DNA of 33,193 bases from Variovorax sp. E3 (GTDB taxonomy: Bacteria > Pseudomonadota > Gammaproteobacteria > Burkholderiales > Burkholderiaceae_C), in NCBI RefSeq assembly GCF_016082275.1, contig NZ_MOWM01000077.1, positions 1-33,193 on the forward strand. The letters are read 5' to 3'. Under the pieces are notes generated by a model. The model made no database searches. It saw only the letters and a program-made list of their open reading frames with translations, and was not told the DNA's origin. Position numbers and translations under genes: made by a program. This document shows, piece by piece, positions 17,140 to 24,473 of this stretch (position 1 is the first letter of the stretch; each line of letters opens with the position of its first letter).

Positions 17140-17421
17140 TCAGTGATTCGCGATGAACTTGATCAGCTCGACGGCACCGCCCATGATTGCGCCGGACAGT
17201 GCACCGCTGCCCGCCGACTTCATCGCCGTGCTTCGCTCGTGACCTTCGAGTGTGGTCACGCGGGCTTCAACGCCAGTGAGCCGGCCTTCGACGGCATGCC
17301 GGAAGTCTTCGATGCGCTGGTGCGTACTCTCGTGATGGCTCTGCATCAGTTGCACCATCATCTTCAGTTGCCCCTTCACTTCGCCCAGCTCGGCCAGCAG
17401 CAAGTCTTTCGGGTCGCTCAT
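17140..17421 (-). CDS. Small coiled-coil protein with hydrophobic C-terminus
   Basis: A 93-residue protein. The first 65 residues form a probable coiled coil rich in Gln, Glu and Val (VKGQLKMMVQLMQSHHES). A Gly/Ala-rich hydrophobic tail follows (SGALSGAIMGGAVELIKFI) and may insert in the membrane. Genes like this occupy the Mu gp25/gp26 position, and their function is not established. The ATG overlaps the preceding stop (ATGA). Confidence 0.75.
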   Translation of the reverse strand: MSDPKDLLLAELGEVKGQLKMMVQLMQSHHESTHQRIEDFRHAVEGRLTGVEARVTTLEGHERSTAMKSAGSGALSGAIMGGAVELIKFIANH

Positions 17422-17630
17422 TTGGAAGTCCGTTCAAATCGTTTTTGGCAGGTGATGCAGCGAATCGCTCCCGGCGCTGCCTTGCGCCGGTCACAGGGGA
17501 TGTCTTCGCCGCAGTCTTTGCAGTCGTCGCGGCCTTGGCCGGCAACTGGACGCTCACGGAACAGGCTTAGCGCGTGATCGCGATGCGCTTGTTCCAGCGC
17601 GCTGGCTTGCTCTAGATACTTTTCGTCCAA
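17418..17630 (-). CDS. TraR/DksA-type C4 zinc-finger protein
   Basis: A 70-residue protein with an N-terminal helix (LEQASALEQAHRDHAL) and a four-cysteine zinc finger CKDCGEDIP ... CITCQ, as in TraR/DksA proteins. Small phage members of this family bind RNA polymerase through its secondary channel and may adjust host transcription. The only upstream start is TTG at 17630, with GAGGG 9 bases before it. The gene overlaps the end of the Rz1 gene. Confidence 0.85.
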   Translation of the reverse strand: MDEKYLEQASALEQAHRDHALSLFRERPVAGQGRDDCKDCGEDIPCDRRKAAPGAIRCITCQKRFERTSK

Positions 17631-17896
17631 AGCTCACAGCCCTCGCGCTTGATCTGCAGGAAGTCCAGCAGCCGGCACATCTGCGAGGCGAGCTGGTGGT
17701 ATGCCCGCGCTACGTCGCGATGGTTCGCCTCCAGGTCCTGTATCCGCCCTGTTGCCGGCTGCGGCAGCGGTGGAGGCGCTGCCGTCAGGCTCGCCTCGGG
17801 CGGCACCTGAATCGGCTCGTCCTGCGTTGGCAGCACGCCAGAGGCGCAGGCGCTCATCAGGAAGCACGTAGTGATCGTCAGCAGAAGTCGGCGCAT
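17612..17896 (-). CDS. Rz1-like outer-membrane spanin lipoprotein (nested)
   Basis: A 94-residue lipoprotein. Its signal peptide has lipobox MSAC, and a proline-rich stretch follows (APPPLPQP), typical of o-spanins. It lies in a different frame inside the Rz gene and runs 22 bases beyond its stop. The ATG at 17896 has GGAGG 6 bases upstream, which strongly supports this start. With Rz it links inner and outer membranes and fuses them at lysis. Confidence 0.85.
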   Translation of the reverse strand: MRRLLLTITTCFLMSACASGVLPTQDEPIQVPPEASLTAAPPPLPQPATGRIQDLEANHRDVARAYHQLASQMCRLLDFLQIKREGCELWTKSI

Positions 17897-18161
17897 CTTT
17901 GGCCTCCCTGTCGAGTTGTTGAAAAAGGGCATCGAGCGCGGCGCGGTCTCGCTCGCGCGCGTGGCCGGTCTCTGCAGCGCGCTGCAGGTCGCCGCGCGTC
18001 TTGGCCTTGGCCTTGACCTGCGCAACGTCGGCGGCCTTCGTGATGGCCGTCACGCTCTCGACCTTCTGGTCGCTGCGGCCCAGCTCGTAGATCGCGTAGA
18101 CCAGCCCAGCGACAACGGCCACGCACGCGACGAGGATGGCGGCCTTCGTGTTGAACGTCAT
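17634..18161 (-). CDS. Rz-like inner-membrane spanin
   Basis: A 175-residue protein with one N-terminal membrane segment (about 5-28, AAILVACVAVVAGLVYAIYELG) and a charged periplasmic helical region (AKAKTRGDLQRAAETGHARERDRAAL). This is the classic i-spanin layout. Its C-terminal half overlaps the Rz1 gene and has an Ala/Gly/Arg-rich composition that reflects the double coding. The ATG overlaps the lysozyme stop (ATGA). Confidence 0.85.
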   Translation of the reverse strand: MTFNTKAAILVACVAVVAGLVYAIYELGRSDQKVESVTAITKAADVAQVKAKAKTRGDLQRAAETGHARERDRAALDALFQQLDREAKDAPTSADDHYVLPDERLRLWRAANAGRADSGAARGEPDGSASTAAAAGNRADTGPGGEPSRRSAGIPPARLADVPAAGLPADQARGL

Positions 18162-18880
18162 TCGCACGCCCCTCGGCCCCAGGTGCGGTAGAGCGGCTGG
18201 TGCTTGTTGAGGATCACGTCGGGGTAGTGCTCGTTCTCGCGCTGGTTGGCCGGGGCGATGCCCGGATTGATGGCGCACGTCGCTCCGATGCAGACGCCAG
18301 GCTGCGGGCTCAGGCGCTGGCGCTTGTAGACCCAGCCGAGACCGCCGTTATAGGCACTGAGCGCGAAGGCCATCTGCTCGCATTCGTTGTCGGCCTTCAC
18401 GCGGTCGAACAGCCACTTGTCGTAGGTGACCAGGCCACGCAGCGCCCACGTTGGGTTGAGCGGCGCCACGTCGCGCAGATCACCGTACAAGCCGCCGATC
18501 CAGCGGGCCGTAGAGGGCATGAACTGGGCGAGGCCTACCGCACCCACAGGGCTCAGTGCGTTTTCGCGCCAGCGGCTCTCCTGGTGCACCTGTGCGGCGA
18601 AGGTGGCGACCGGAGCGTTGAGGCCCCACACGCGCTGCGCCTCGCGCTTGAGCGTGAGCTGGTGCCGTTGAGCGTCGCGCGGGATGCCTTGCGCCGAGGC
18701 CGTCGTGACGGCCACGCTTCCAAGGAAGACAAACGCGACCAGCAGCAGCACCAGGACAGTACGCACCGAGGTTTCAACCGCGCGGTGCCAGCTCGGCTGG
18801 TAGAGCGTGAGCTTGCGCGCCTCGCGCCGCGCCTGATCGGCGTGCGCGAAGGCCGCCCAGTTGGTGTTTGGGCGCCACAT
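18158..18880 (-). CDS. Lytic transglycosylase endolysin with N-terminal membrane anchor
   Basis: A 240-residue SLT-type lytic transglycosylase. A membrane segment (about 40-62) precedes the lysozyme-like domain with the catalytic Glu101 in HQESRW, then GAVGLAQFMPSTARW and LSAYNGG. It cuts the glycan strands of the cell wall. The N-terminal segment could be a signal-anchor, so the enzyme may be exported by Sec without needing the holin for release. The gene starts 3 bases before the holin stop region. Confidence 0.92.
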   Translation of the reverse strand: MWRPNTNWAAFAHADQARREARKLTLYQPSWHRAVETSVRTVLVLLLVAFVFLGSVAVTTASAQGIPRDAQRHQLTLKREAQRVWGLNAPVATFAAQVHQESRWRENALSPVGAVGLAQFMPSTARWIGGLYGDLRDVAPLNPTWALRGLVTYDKWLFDRVKADNECEQMAFALSAYNGGLGWVYKRQRLSPQPGVCIGATCAINPGIAPANQRENEHYPDVILNKHQPLYRTWGRGACE

Positions 18881-18882
18881 GG

Positions 18883-19152
18883 TCAGGCGCCCAGACCCAC
18901 GCAGATCAGCGCGGCTGCAACGATGATTGCCCGGCGCAGCATGGCCGTGCCGAAGTTCGAGCCCGCGACCGAGAGCGTCCCCATCGCCAAGCCATGCACG
19001 CCTTCGACCTCACAGGGTTCGGCTTCCAGCGGATCGTCTTCGATCAGGTAGGTGTGCGGCCGGTCATAGGGGAACAGCGCGCGGTCGAGCCAGTAGCCGA
19101 CCCAGCCGCCCAGTGAGAGCAGATGAGCCTTGTAGACAGTCACAGCGATCAC
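18883..19152 (-). CDS. Holin-like membrane protein
   Basis: An 89-residue protein with two hydrophobic segments, VTVYKAHLLSLGGWVGYWLD and MLRRAIIVAAALICVGLGA, joined by an acidic loop (YLIEDDPLEAEPCEVE). It resembles the small two- to three-segment putative holins of Mu-like phages. The GTG at 19152 (GTG ATC GCT) overlaps the TGA of the preceding tiny gene (GTGA), and a GTG at 19143 is a second possibility. A longer frame back to 19254 would read through that tiny gene in a different frame. Confidence 0.75.
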   Translation of the reverse strand: MIAVTVYKAHLLSLGGWVGYWLDRALFPYDRPHTYLIEDDPLEAEPCEVEGVHGLAMGTLSVAGSNFGTAMLRRAIIVAAALICVGLGA

Positions 19153-19247
19153 GGCGCCGGCGCCGTGGATTGCAGGACTTGAGCGAGAAGAGCCAGGAGG
19201 ATCGAGATGATCAACCACGGCAGGAGACGACTGAGGTTTGCAGGCAT
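19149..19247 (-). CDS. Very small membrane protein at head of lysis operon
   Basis: A 32-residue open frame starting at ATG 19247. GGAG lies 6 bases upstream, the best ribosome site in the region. The product is nearly all one hydrophobic helix (LLPWLIISILLALLAQ) with a short APAP tail. The stop overlaps the holin GTG start. It is the first gene of the lysis cluster and could be an antiholin, holin partner or coupling leader; the function is not known. Confidence 0.7.
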   Translation of the reverse strand: MPANLSRLLPWLIISILLALLAQVLQSTAPAP

Positions 19248-19264
19248 AGGCCACTCCAGAAAGT

Positions 19265-19291
19265 AAAAAGGGCTGCAGAAATTGCAGCCCT
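19265..19291 (-). terminator. Intrinsic terminator upstream of the lysis genes
   Basis: AGGGCTGCA (19269-19277) pairs perfectly with TGCAGCCCT (19283-19291) around a 5-base loop. On the minus strand the stem is followed by TTTTTAC. It would stop transcription from the repressor/CoiA-like operon, and it also lies between the near-palindromic element (19315-19336) and the first lysis gene. Confidence 0.8.
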
Positions 19292-19314
19292 ACTTTCTAG
19301 AAATTGGCCTCTCA

Positions 19315-19336
19315 GGTCAGGGTGAAGCGTTTCACC
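19315..19336 (-). promoter_or_regulatory. Late-gene element, copy 2
   Basis: On the minus strand it reads GGTGAAACGCTTCACC followed by CTGACC, 68 bases before the first lysis start codon. It is the same element as at 13438-13459 and 30170-30190 and points in the direction of the lysis genes. Confidence 0.7.
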
Positions 19337-19399
19337 AAAGGAGAGCTAAGCGCGTCAAATTTCTCCTTGCGCCGCGTGTGTCTTCGCCCAACAAAAAAC

Positions 19400-20065
19400 T
19401 CATGGCTGAGTAGCCGTTGCCGGGCCCCCAGCCTCACTGAAATCCGTTCGACCCGAAGCTGCAAGCTGAGCAAACCCATCGCGATTCACGAGCCCAGCAG
19501 AACCCTCTTTTGTCATTGGGTCATAGCGAAGGATTCGCCAAAATCCCTCATCGCCAAAATCGATGAACACAGGCTTTTTGGTGTGCCACCGAGCGAAGAG
19601 CTTGCTCCGGCCGAAATGTTTAAAGCCGATCAGACTATCGGGGCCGACTGGAGTGCGGCCCATCTTGAAGTTCATGGGGTCGAACTCGTTGGCGCAGCCG
19701 TCGATGACCCAAACCATCGTCTGATAAAACGCCTCGCGCTCCGCGACCTCTGCCGGGTGAATGGTGGAATGCTGCAGTTCAACGACCAGTCCTGCGCTCG
19801 TGCAAATGTCTGCTATGTGCTTTTCCCCCGAGGCCGATGTTCGCGAGACCTCCTGCAAATCAGTCGGAAACCGAGCTTTCCAGGCACGATGCCATTCGCC
19901 TTCGCTCTCCCACCATTTGTCGCAGTGTCTACGTGACTTGTGCGCCCAGTGCCAGATCACGTGATTTCCACATTTGGAGATCGCCTCGGCACCACAGTTG
20001 CGGCATGCGCCGATTGCTCCAGGCTTCGGTTCCGACTTCTGCCCGTCAATATTTGCGAACTTCAT
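19400..20065 (-). CDS. CoiA-like protein: zinc finger plus nuclease domain
   Basis: A 221-residue protein. The N-terminus has a zinc-binding knuckle (Cys21, Cys24, Cys32, His39, His42 in CRNCGAEAISKCGNHVIWHWAH). A PD-(D/E)xK-like nuclease core follows, with EWH (57-59), EKHIAD (81-86) and ELQ (96-98). This is the arrangement of competence CoiA-family proteins. It is the third gene behind the repressor and so probably expressed in the lysogen, consistent with a defence or exclusion function, though that is inference. The surrounding DNA is visibly less GC-rich than the phage genes on either side. Confidence 0.75.
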   Translation of the reverse strand: MKFANIDGQKSEPKPGAIGACRNCGAEAISKCGNHVIWHWAHKSRRHCDKWWESEGEWHRAWKARFPTDLQEVSRTSASGEKHIADICTSAGLVVELQHSTIHPAEVAEREAFYQTMVWVIDGCANEFDPMNFKMGRTPVGPDSLIGFKHFGRSKLFARWHTKKPVFIDFGDEGFWRILRYDPMTKEGSAGLVNRDGFAQLAASGRTDFSEAGGPATATQP

Positions 20066-20085
20066 ACTCGATCACCATTCACAGA

Positions 20086-20580
20086 TCACGGCCGCTGCGG
20101 CTCAAGTGCGGACATGAAAAATGCGCCCGATGAAAAATTCGCGCATACCTGAGCCGAAGGCTCGCTCGTGCAAGCGGACCCATTTTTTTGCGCGGTCTTC
20201 AAAAGACTGGCCCCCACAGCAGCCATGTCTCCGCTGCGTGAACTCCGGACGAAGCGAACGAACATACTGGCATCGCTAAGTGGATGCCCCTTCATCGTGT
20301 ACTCCACGTTTTCAAGGCGGCCAGAATTCCTGCGAAATGCGACAGTGCCTTTGCCGCCGGCCGTATCACAGAGCAGAAAAGATCGGTTCGAGCTAGGGAC
20401 CTTCTTGTCGGCGCAGCTCTCCAGCAGATACGCCTTGTCGTACCAGTCGGCCTGTGCGTTCCAACGCTTCAGCAGTTCTGTGTTGCTCAGCGAACCCAGT
20501 TCGGCGTTTGAGGCGTGTGCTGCACCTGCGACGAACGCGGCTACAACAGCAGCGGCCAATGAGACTCTCGATATAAACAC
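20086..20580 (-). CDS. Secreted four-cysteine protein, unknown function
   Basis: A 164-residue protein with a clear Sec signal peptide, cleaved after AHA (about residue 23). The mature part has four cysteines (56, 71, 137, 146), which could form two disulfides in the periplasm. I do not recognise the family. The start is a GTG at 20580 with GGAG 7 bases upstream, only 12 bases after the repressor stop, so it should be co-transcribed with the repressor. It is probably a lysogenic-conversion (cargo) gene. Confidence 0.75.
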   Translation of the reverse strand: MFISRVSLAAAVVAAFVAGAAHASNAELGSLSNTELLKRWNAQADWYDKAYLLESCADKKVPSSNRSFLLCDTAGGKGTVAFRRNSGRLENVEYTMKGHPLSDASMFVRFVRSSRSGDMAAVGASLLKTAQKNGSACTSEPSAQVCANFSSGAFFMSALEPQRP

Positions 20581-20592
20581 TTGCTCTCTCCT

Positions 20593-21291
20593 TCACCATT
20601 CATGGGTTGATGCCCGCACGCGGCCGACGATTGAGACACCGGGCGTGCGTGCCAAGTCGATGTCGTAGGTTGGGTACTGGGGGTTTTCGCTGCTCACGCG
20701 CAGGAGGCCGTCCGGCAGCAGTTGGCAATACTTGACGAGTAGCTCTTCGCCCTGCAGCAAAACATAGGCACGGCCGCTCTTTGGGGTTCTATCGCTCACA
20801 TCGACGAGCACTTTGTCGCCGTCGTTCAATCGGCCTTGCATCGAATCCCCCGTGACGTTGATGACCTCGCACTGTGCTGGATTCAATCCACGCTTCGCAA
20901 GCCATCGGCGGCTAAAACTCAGCCCGCCGATGTCGGCGTGATCCGAGTTCGTGGCGCCGGCCCCGGCGCTCGCCGCAACGTCTTCATGCTGCCGAATCAC
21001 GACGAACTCATCGTCGAGCGAGCCAGGCGACGCGGGCGCCTTGTCAGAACAGCGCGACCCAATCCCCGTCAAGACCCAGGTCAACGAATACCCAAACACC
21101 GAAAAGATGCTTGCCAGGAACTCGGCACTAGGCGCTCGCTGCCCTGAGGTGTACGCGCGATACGTGCTGTATGGGATGCCAGTCTTAGCGGCGACGTCGG
21201 TTCCTGTGAGTTCCAACTCTTCAGCCATCTGCCGAAGGCGGCCACCTATGGACGAGAGGTCTAGGCCGCTTGTGTGTGAGGGGTTTTCCAT
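20593..21291 (-). CDS. Phage repressor, XRE helix-turn-helix plus S24 peptidase-like domain
   Basis: A 232-residue repressor. An N-terminal helix-turn-helix (about 14-75, with TGTDVAAKTGIPYSTYRAYTSGQRAPSAEFL) is joined by a linker to a LexA/CI-type S24 domain. The presumed catalytic Ser150 (TGDSMQG) and Lys187 (LLVKYCQ) are 37 residues apart, the usual spacing. Ala-Gly pairs in the linker (about 109-112) could be the cleavage site, so RecA-driven inactivation is possible. The ATG at 21291 is the best start; its ribosome site is weak. It should bind the array at 21421-21500. Confidence 0.9.
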   Translation of the reverse strand: MENPSHTSGLDLSSIGGRLRQMAEELELTGTDVAAKTGIPYSTYRAYTSGQRAPSAEFLASIFSVFGYSLTWVLTGIGSRCSDKAPASPGSLDDEFVVIRQHEDVAASAGAGATNSDHADIGGLSFSRRWLAKRGLNPAQCEVINVTGDSMQGRLNDGDKVLVDVSDRTPKSGRAYVLLQGEELLVKYCQLLPDGLLRVSSENPQYPTYDIDLARTPGVSIVGRVRASTHEW

Positions 21292-21420
21292 GTGTCTTTC
21301 CCGCAGGGGTAGCGCTTCGTCGCATCGACTGAAACCGAGCGATTCGGGCCGATAGTCTACGGGAGCACATCCCGAAAAGAACACTCCGGGAAACGGTAGC
21401 GACCGGATTTGAGCTTTAAC

Positions 21421-21500
21421 GCTCGAATGCGAGCGCTTTTCTCTTGCTGCGCTCGAATATGATCGATATGATTCGATCTGATTCGAGCACATTCAAGCGA
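21421..21500. promoter_or_regulatory. Repressor/Ner operator array
   Basis: The region contains the palindrome GCTCGAATGCGAGC (21421-21434). A 38-base region with arms GCTCGAAT (21451-21458) and ATTCGAGC (21481-21488) follows. Within it, ATTCGA-like units recur every 10 bases (21461, 21471, 21481, 21491), placing them on one face of the helix. It lies between the divergent repressor and ner genes and overlaps the early promoter. Confidence 0.75.
21444..21472 (+). promoter_or_regulatory. Early promoter of the transposition operon
   Basis: A -35 box TTGCTG (21444-21449) and a -10 box TATGAT (21467-21472) are separated by 17 bases. Transcription should start near 21479, about 35 bases before the ner ATG. 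The -10 box lies inside the operator array, so repressor binding would block RNA polymerase. Confidence 0.65.
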
Positions 21501-21513
21501 AAGGCGATTGAAA

Positions 21514-21756
21514 ATGAGCACACAGACAAAGCACAAGGCCAATGCCGCCAGCATTCGGCTATCCGGGCGAGGCAGACCGCTCACTCCCGACGAAGTCAAG
21601 ACGCAGCTCCGTGAACGAGGCGTGACGCTCAAAGATTGGGCGGAAGGCAACGGGTATGCCTACGACACGGTGAGCTGCGTCGTGCGCGGCATTCACCGGG
21701 CCACCTACGGCGTGGGCCATCGCATCGCCCTGCAACTCGGCTTGAAGGTTGCGTGA
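21514..21756 (+). CDS. ner: Ner/Nlp-like DNA-binding protein
   Basis: An 80-residue protein of the Ner/Nlp (SfsB) family. The helix-turn-helix covers VTLKDWAEGNGYAYDTVSCVVRG, with the typical GVGHRIALQLGL ending. In Mu-like phages Ner down-regulates both the early and repressor promoters during lytic growth. The ATG at 21514 is used; AAAGG lies 10 bases upstream. It is the first gene of the early operon, overlapping the next gene by TGATG. Confidence 0.88.
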   Translation: MSTQTKHKANAASIRLSGRGRPLTPDEVKTQLRERGVTLKDWAEGNGYAYDTVSCVVRGIHRATYGVGHRIALQLGLKVA

Positions 21757-22775
21757 TGGCGAAGCGGCAACCACAAACCTCTCCCGCCGTCGTGGAATCC
21801 GACAACGTTGTCGGATTCGAGATTTCCGACAACGTTGTCGCCTTCGCGGCGGACCTCGGCGTCGATCTGACCGGCTCGCTCGAAGAGCGCGCAGACCACG
21901 CAGCGCAGCACATGAACCGCTCCCAGCGCCACATGCTGGCGGCCGGCTTGTATCTGGCCTCCATGAAGGCCGATTGCGAGCACGGCGAGTTCACCGCATT
22001 GATCGAGGCGCGCGGCTTCGAGGAACGCAGCGCTCAGCGCGCGATGCAGTACACGCAGTTCGTCCTGTCTCGCCCGGAGGATGAGCGCCGTAGGCTGCTC
22101 GAAACCCCTTCGTCCAAGGTGCTCGCGCTGGCATCCGCCGACCCCGAGGTCATCGAAGACCTGCTCAAGGGCGGCGAAGACAGCGATCTCAACACCCTGA
22201 GCGTCCGCGAACTGCGCCTGCGCATCCGTGAACTCGAAGCCGCGCAGACCGACGCCGCCGTCCAGTTCGACACCGTCGTCGCCGAGCGCGACGGCCTCGC
22301 GAAGAAGCTCAAGAAGCGCGTGCGGGACGCCGAGGACCACGAGGGCACGCCCGTGGTGATCGCAGACATCCGGGCCGAGCTGGCAGCGCTCACCAAGAAG
22401 GGCGAGCTGTCCATCGACTCCATGCACCCAGTACTCGTGGAGCTGGCCGCTCTTGGCGGCAATGAGCTGGCCGGCGACTGGGTCAAGCCCTCGGTGCGCC
22501 TCGCCATGTCCGGGCTGGTCGCTCTGCGGCTGCAGATCGACGGCGTGATCAAGAGCTGTGCCGACATGCTGGGCGACAAGATCACGGCGCTGTCGTCGCA
22601 GCCCGACGCGCTGGCGTTCCTCGACCAGGACGAGGTCAAGGCCGTCGCGGAAGAGTGGGCCCGCTTGACATCGACACACGGCCACGAGGCCGAGCTGCGC
22701 AAGCACGAACGCAAGCAGGCCCAGCCGCGCGGCAAGGGCCGCCCCGAAGCCCCGCCCAAGGCCCCCAAAGCCTAA
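21756..22775 (+). CDS. DUF3102-like early protein
   Basis: A 339-residue protein. After a short N-terminal stretch containing the repeated SDNVV[GA]F, residues about 45-120 resemble DUF3102-type phage/ParB-associated proteins (ERADHAAQHMNRSQRHMLAAGLYLASMKADCEHGEF). The middle is coiled-coil (LRLRIRELEAAQTDAAVQFDTVVAERDGLAKKLKKR), and the C-terminus is basic and Pro-rich. Such proteins occur between ner and the transposase in BcepMu-like phages; their role is unknown, perhaps DNA-binding or partition-like. Its first codons contain two strong DNA palindromes. Confidence 0.75.
   Translation: MAKRQPQTSPAVVESDNVVGFEISDNVVAFAADLGVDLTGSLEERADHAAQHMNRSQRHMLAAGLYLASMKADCEHGEFTALIEARGFEERSAQRAMQYTQFVLSRPEDERRRLLETPSSKVLALASADPEVIEDLLKGGEDSDLNTLSVRELRLRIRELEAAQTDAAVQFDTVVAERDGLAKKLKKRVRDAEDHEGTPVVIADIRAELAALTKKGELSIDSMHPVLVELAALGGNELAGDWVKPSVRLAMSGLVALRLQIDGVIKSCADMLGDKITALSSQPDALAFLDQDEVKAVAEEWARLTSTHGHEAELRKHERKQAQPRGKGRPEAPPKAPKA
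21795..21840. promoter_or_regulatory. Tandem palindromes inside an early gene
   Basis: A perfect 24-bp palindrome (21795-21818, half-site GAATCCGACAAC) is followed by a second 14-bp palindrome CGACAACGTTGTCG (21827-21840). The shared core recurs every 27 bases. They may bind a dimeric regulator or act as an internal transposition site, as Mu has near its repressor-ner region; this is inference. Confidence 0.5.
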
Positions 22776-22811
22776 GCCCGCTCACCACCCGAACGACGAA
22801 CAGGTGACCGC

Positions 22812-24473
22812 ATGGGCGCACTTCTCAAAATGACCAAGGACATCCGGCAAATGAGCGATCTGCCTGCCGCGCTGAACCCCAACCCGTGGGAGAGCGCGAG
22901 CGAGGCAGCACGCAGCGTCGCGAACTACCGCGAGGCGCTCGTTTCGCCACTGGCCGACCTCGTGACCAACGGGGCCAGCATCAACAACGCGGTGCGCCTG
23001 CTCAAGGCCCAGCTCGACAACGGCACCGCCGACCTGCGCACGCAGCACATGGCGCGCGTGCTGGGCGGCAAGGGCCTGAGCGAGCCCAACCTGAAGCGCT
23101 GGCTGTCGGCCTACCTCAAGGGCGACAAGGCCGCACTGCTGCCCCAGTACGCCGGCCGCGAGCGCAAGGCATACGGCTGGGAGGCCCGCGCTGTCGCGCT
23201 CTACAACCAGCCCAGCAAGCCAGGCTTCGCGGACGTGACCTCGAAGCTCATTCAAGAGGGCTTTGATGAGGTGACGGAAAGCCGGGTGAAGCGCTACGTC
23301 AAGGCGCTGCCCGCCACGCTCGGCAAGTTCAGCCCGTCACGCATCGGGCCGAAGCTGCACAAGCTCACGCGCCAGGCGTACCAGCCGCGCAGCCTGGAAG
23401 ACATCCTGGTAGGCGAGATTTACGCGGGCGACGGCCACACCGCCGACTGCTACGTCGGGCACCCGAACACGGGGAAGCCCTTCCGCCCCGAGCTGACGGT
23501 CTGGATCGACATCAAGAGCGGCTTCGTGCCGGGCTGGTGGATGACCGAATCGGAAAGCACCGTCTCCACCATGTTTGCGCTGAGCCACGCCATGCGCATG
23601 CACAACCACGTCCCAGCGTGGGTTTACGTGGACCGTGGGCCCGGCTACCGGGCCAAGCTGCTGAGCGACGAGTTCACCGGCTTCTACGGCCGCTTCGACA
23701 TCGGCCTGATCGGCGCTCGCGCGGGCAACCCACACGGCAAGGGCTGGATCGAACGGTTCTTCCGCACCGTGCGCGACAAGCACGACAAGTTCTTCGCGGG
23801 CGGCCTCGTGTACTGCGGCGACGACATGGCGCCGGAGACCAACCGGCGCTTGAGCGCGGACCTCGCGATGGGGCGCCGTGAGCTGCCCAGCCTCAAGCAA
23901 TACGTGGACAGCCTCTCCGCCTGGCTGGAGCACTACCACAACCAGCCGCAGGACAAGCTCAGCGGCCGCACGCCCGCCCAAGTGTGGGCAGAGCTGAACC
24001 CGGTGTCGGTCGAGCTGGACGCGTCCGCCATTGCCCGCCCGCGTGCGGAATGCACGGTTGGGCGTCAGACGGTGCGCCTGCACAACCGGATGTACTACGC
24101 CGAGGCACTCGCGCTCTTCGACGCGCAGAAGGTTCATGTGGAGTACGACCTGCACCACGACGGCCGCGTGTGGGTCTTCGACACGAAGGGCCGCTTCGTG
24201 GCCGAGGCCAAGCTCGTGAACAAGATCGGCGTGCTCCCGACCAGCCGCCTCGAAGAGGGCCGCGACCGCCGCTTGCAGGGCCAGCTCAAGCGCCTGGAAC
24301 GCAAGGTCGACGAGGCCCGCGGCCGCCGCAACGACCCGCTCACCGCCGACGACCAGGTCGCGGGCATCGAGTCCCTGCAGCCGCTACTCCCACCGCCGCC
24401 ACCGCCCCCGCCGCCGACCACTGGCGACGTGATCGACATCGACTTGCTCTCCTGGAAGGACGACCGCAAATGA
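22812..24473 (+). CDS. Transposase A (DDE integrase family)
   Basis: A 553-residue Mu-type transposase. N-terminal helix-turn-helix regions (about 60-180) bind the phage ends. The catalytic DDE residues are Asp207 (YAGDGHTA), Asp274 (YVDRGPGY) and Glu314 (GWIERFF). The D-D spacing of 67 equals that of Mu A. The Mu-type beta-barrel follows (about 400-470, TVGRQTVRLHNRMYY), then a charged helix and an unusual run of nine prolines before the end. It starts at ATG 22812 with AGGTGA upstream. It cuts the phage ends and joins them to target DNA. Confidence 0.94.
   Translation: MGALLKMTKDIRQMSDLPAALNPNPWESASEAARSVANYREALVSPLADLVTNGASINNAVRLLKAQLDNGTADLRTQHMARVLGGKGLSEPNLKRWLSAYLKGDKAALLPQYAGRERKAYGWEARAVALYNQPSKPGFADVTSKLIQEGFDEVTESRVKRYVKALPATLGKFSPSRIGPKLHKLTRQAYQPRSLEDILVGEIYAGDGHTADCYVGHPNTGKPFRPELTVWIDIKSGFVPGWWMTESESTVSTMFALSHAMRMHNHVPAWVYVDRGPGYRAKLLSDEFTGFYGRFDIGLIGARAGNPHGKGWIERFFRTVRDKHDKFFAGGLVYCGDDMAPETNRRLSADLAMGRRELPSLKQYVDSLSAWLEHYHNQPQDKLSGRTPAQVWAELNPVSVELDASAIARPRAECTVGRQTVRLHNRMYYAEALALFDAQKVHVEYDLHHDGRVWVFDTKGRFVAEAKLVNKIGVLPTSRLEEGRDRRLQGQLKRLERKVDEARGRRNDPLTADDQVAGIESLQPLLPPPPPPPPPTTGDVIDIDLLSWKDDRK

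Noticed and set aside
24392..24418. Run of CCG/CCA triplets as a regulatory repeat
   Set aside because: It is explained by nine consecutive proline codons near the transposase C-terminus.
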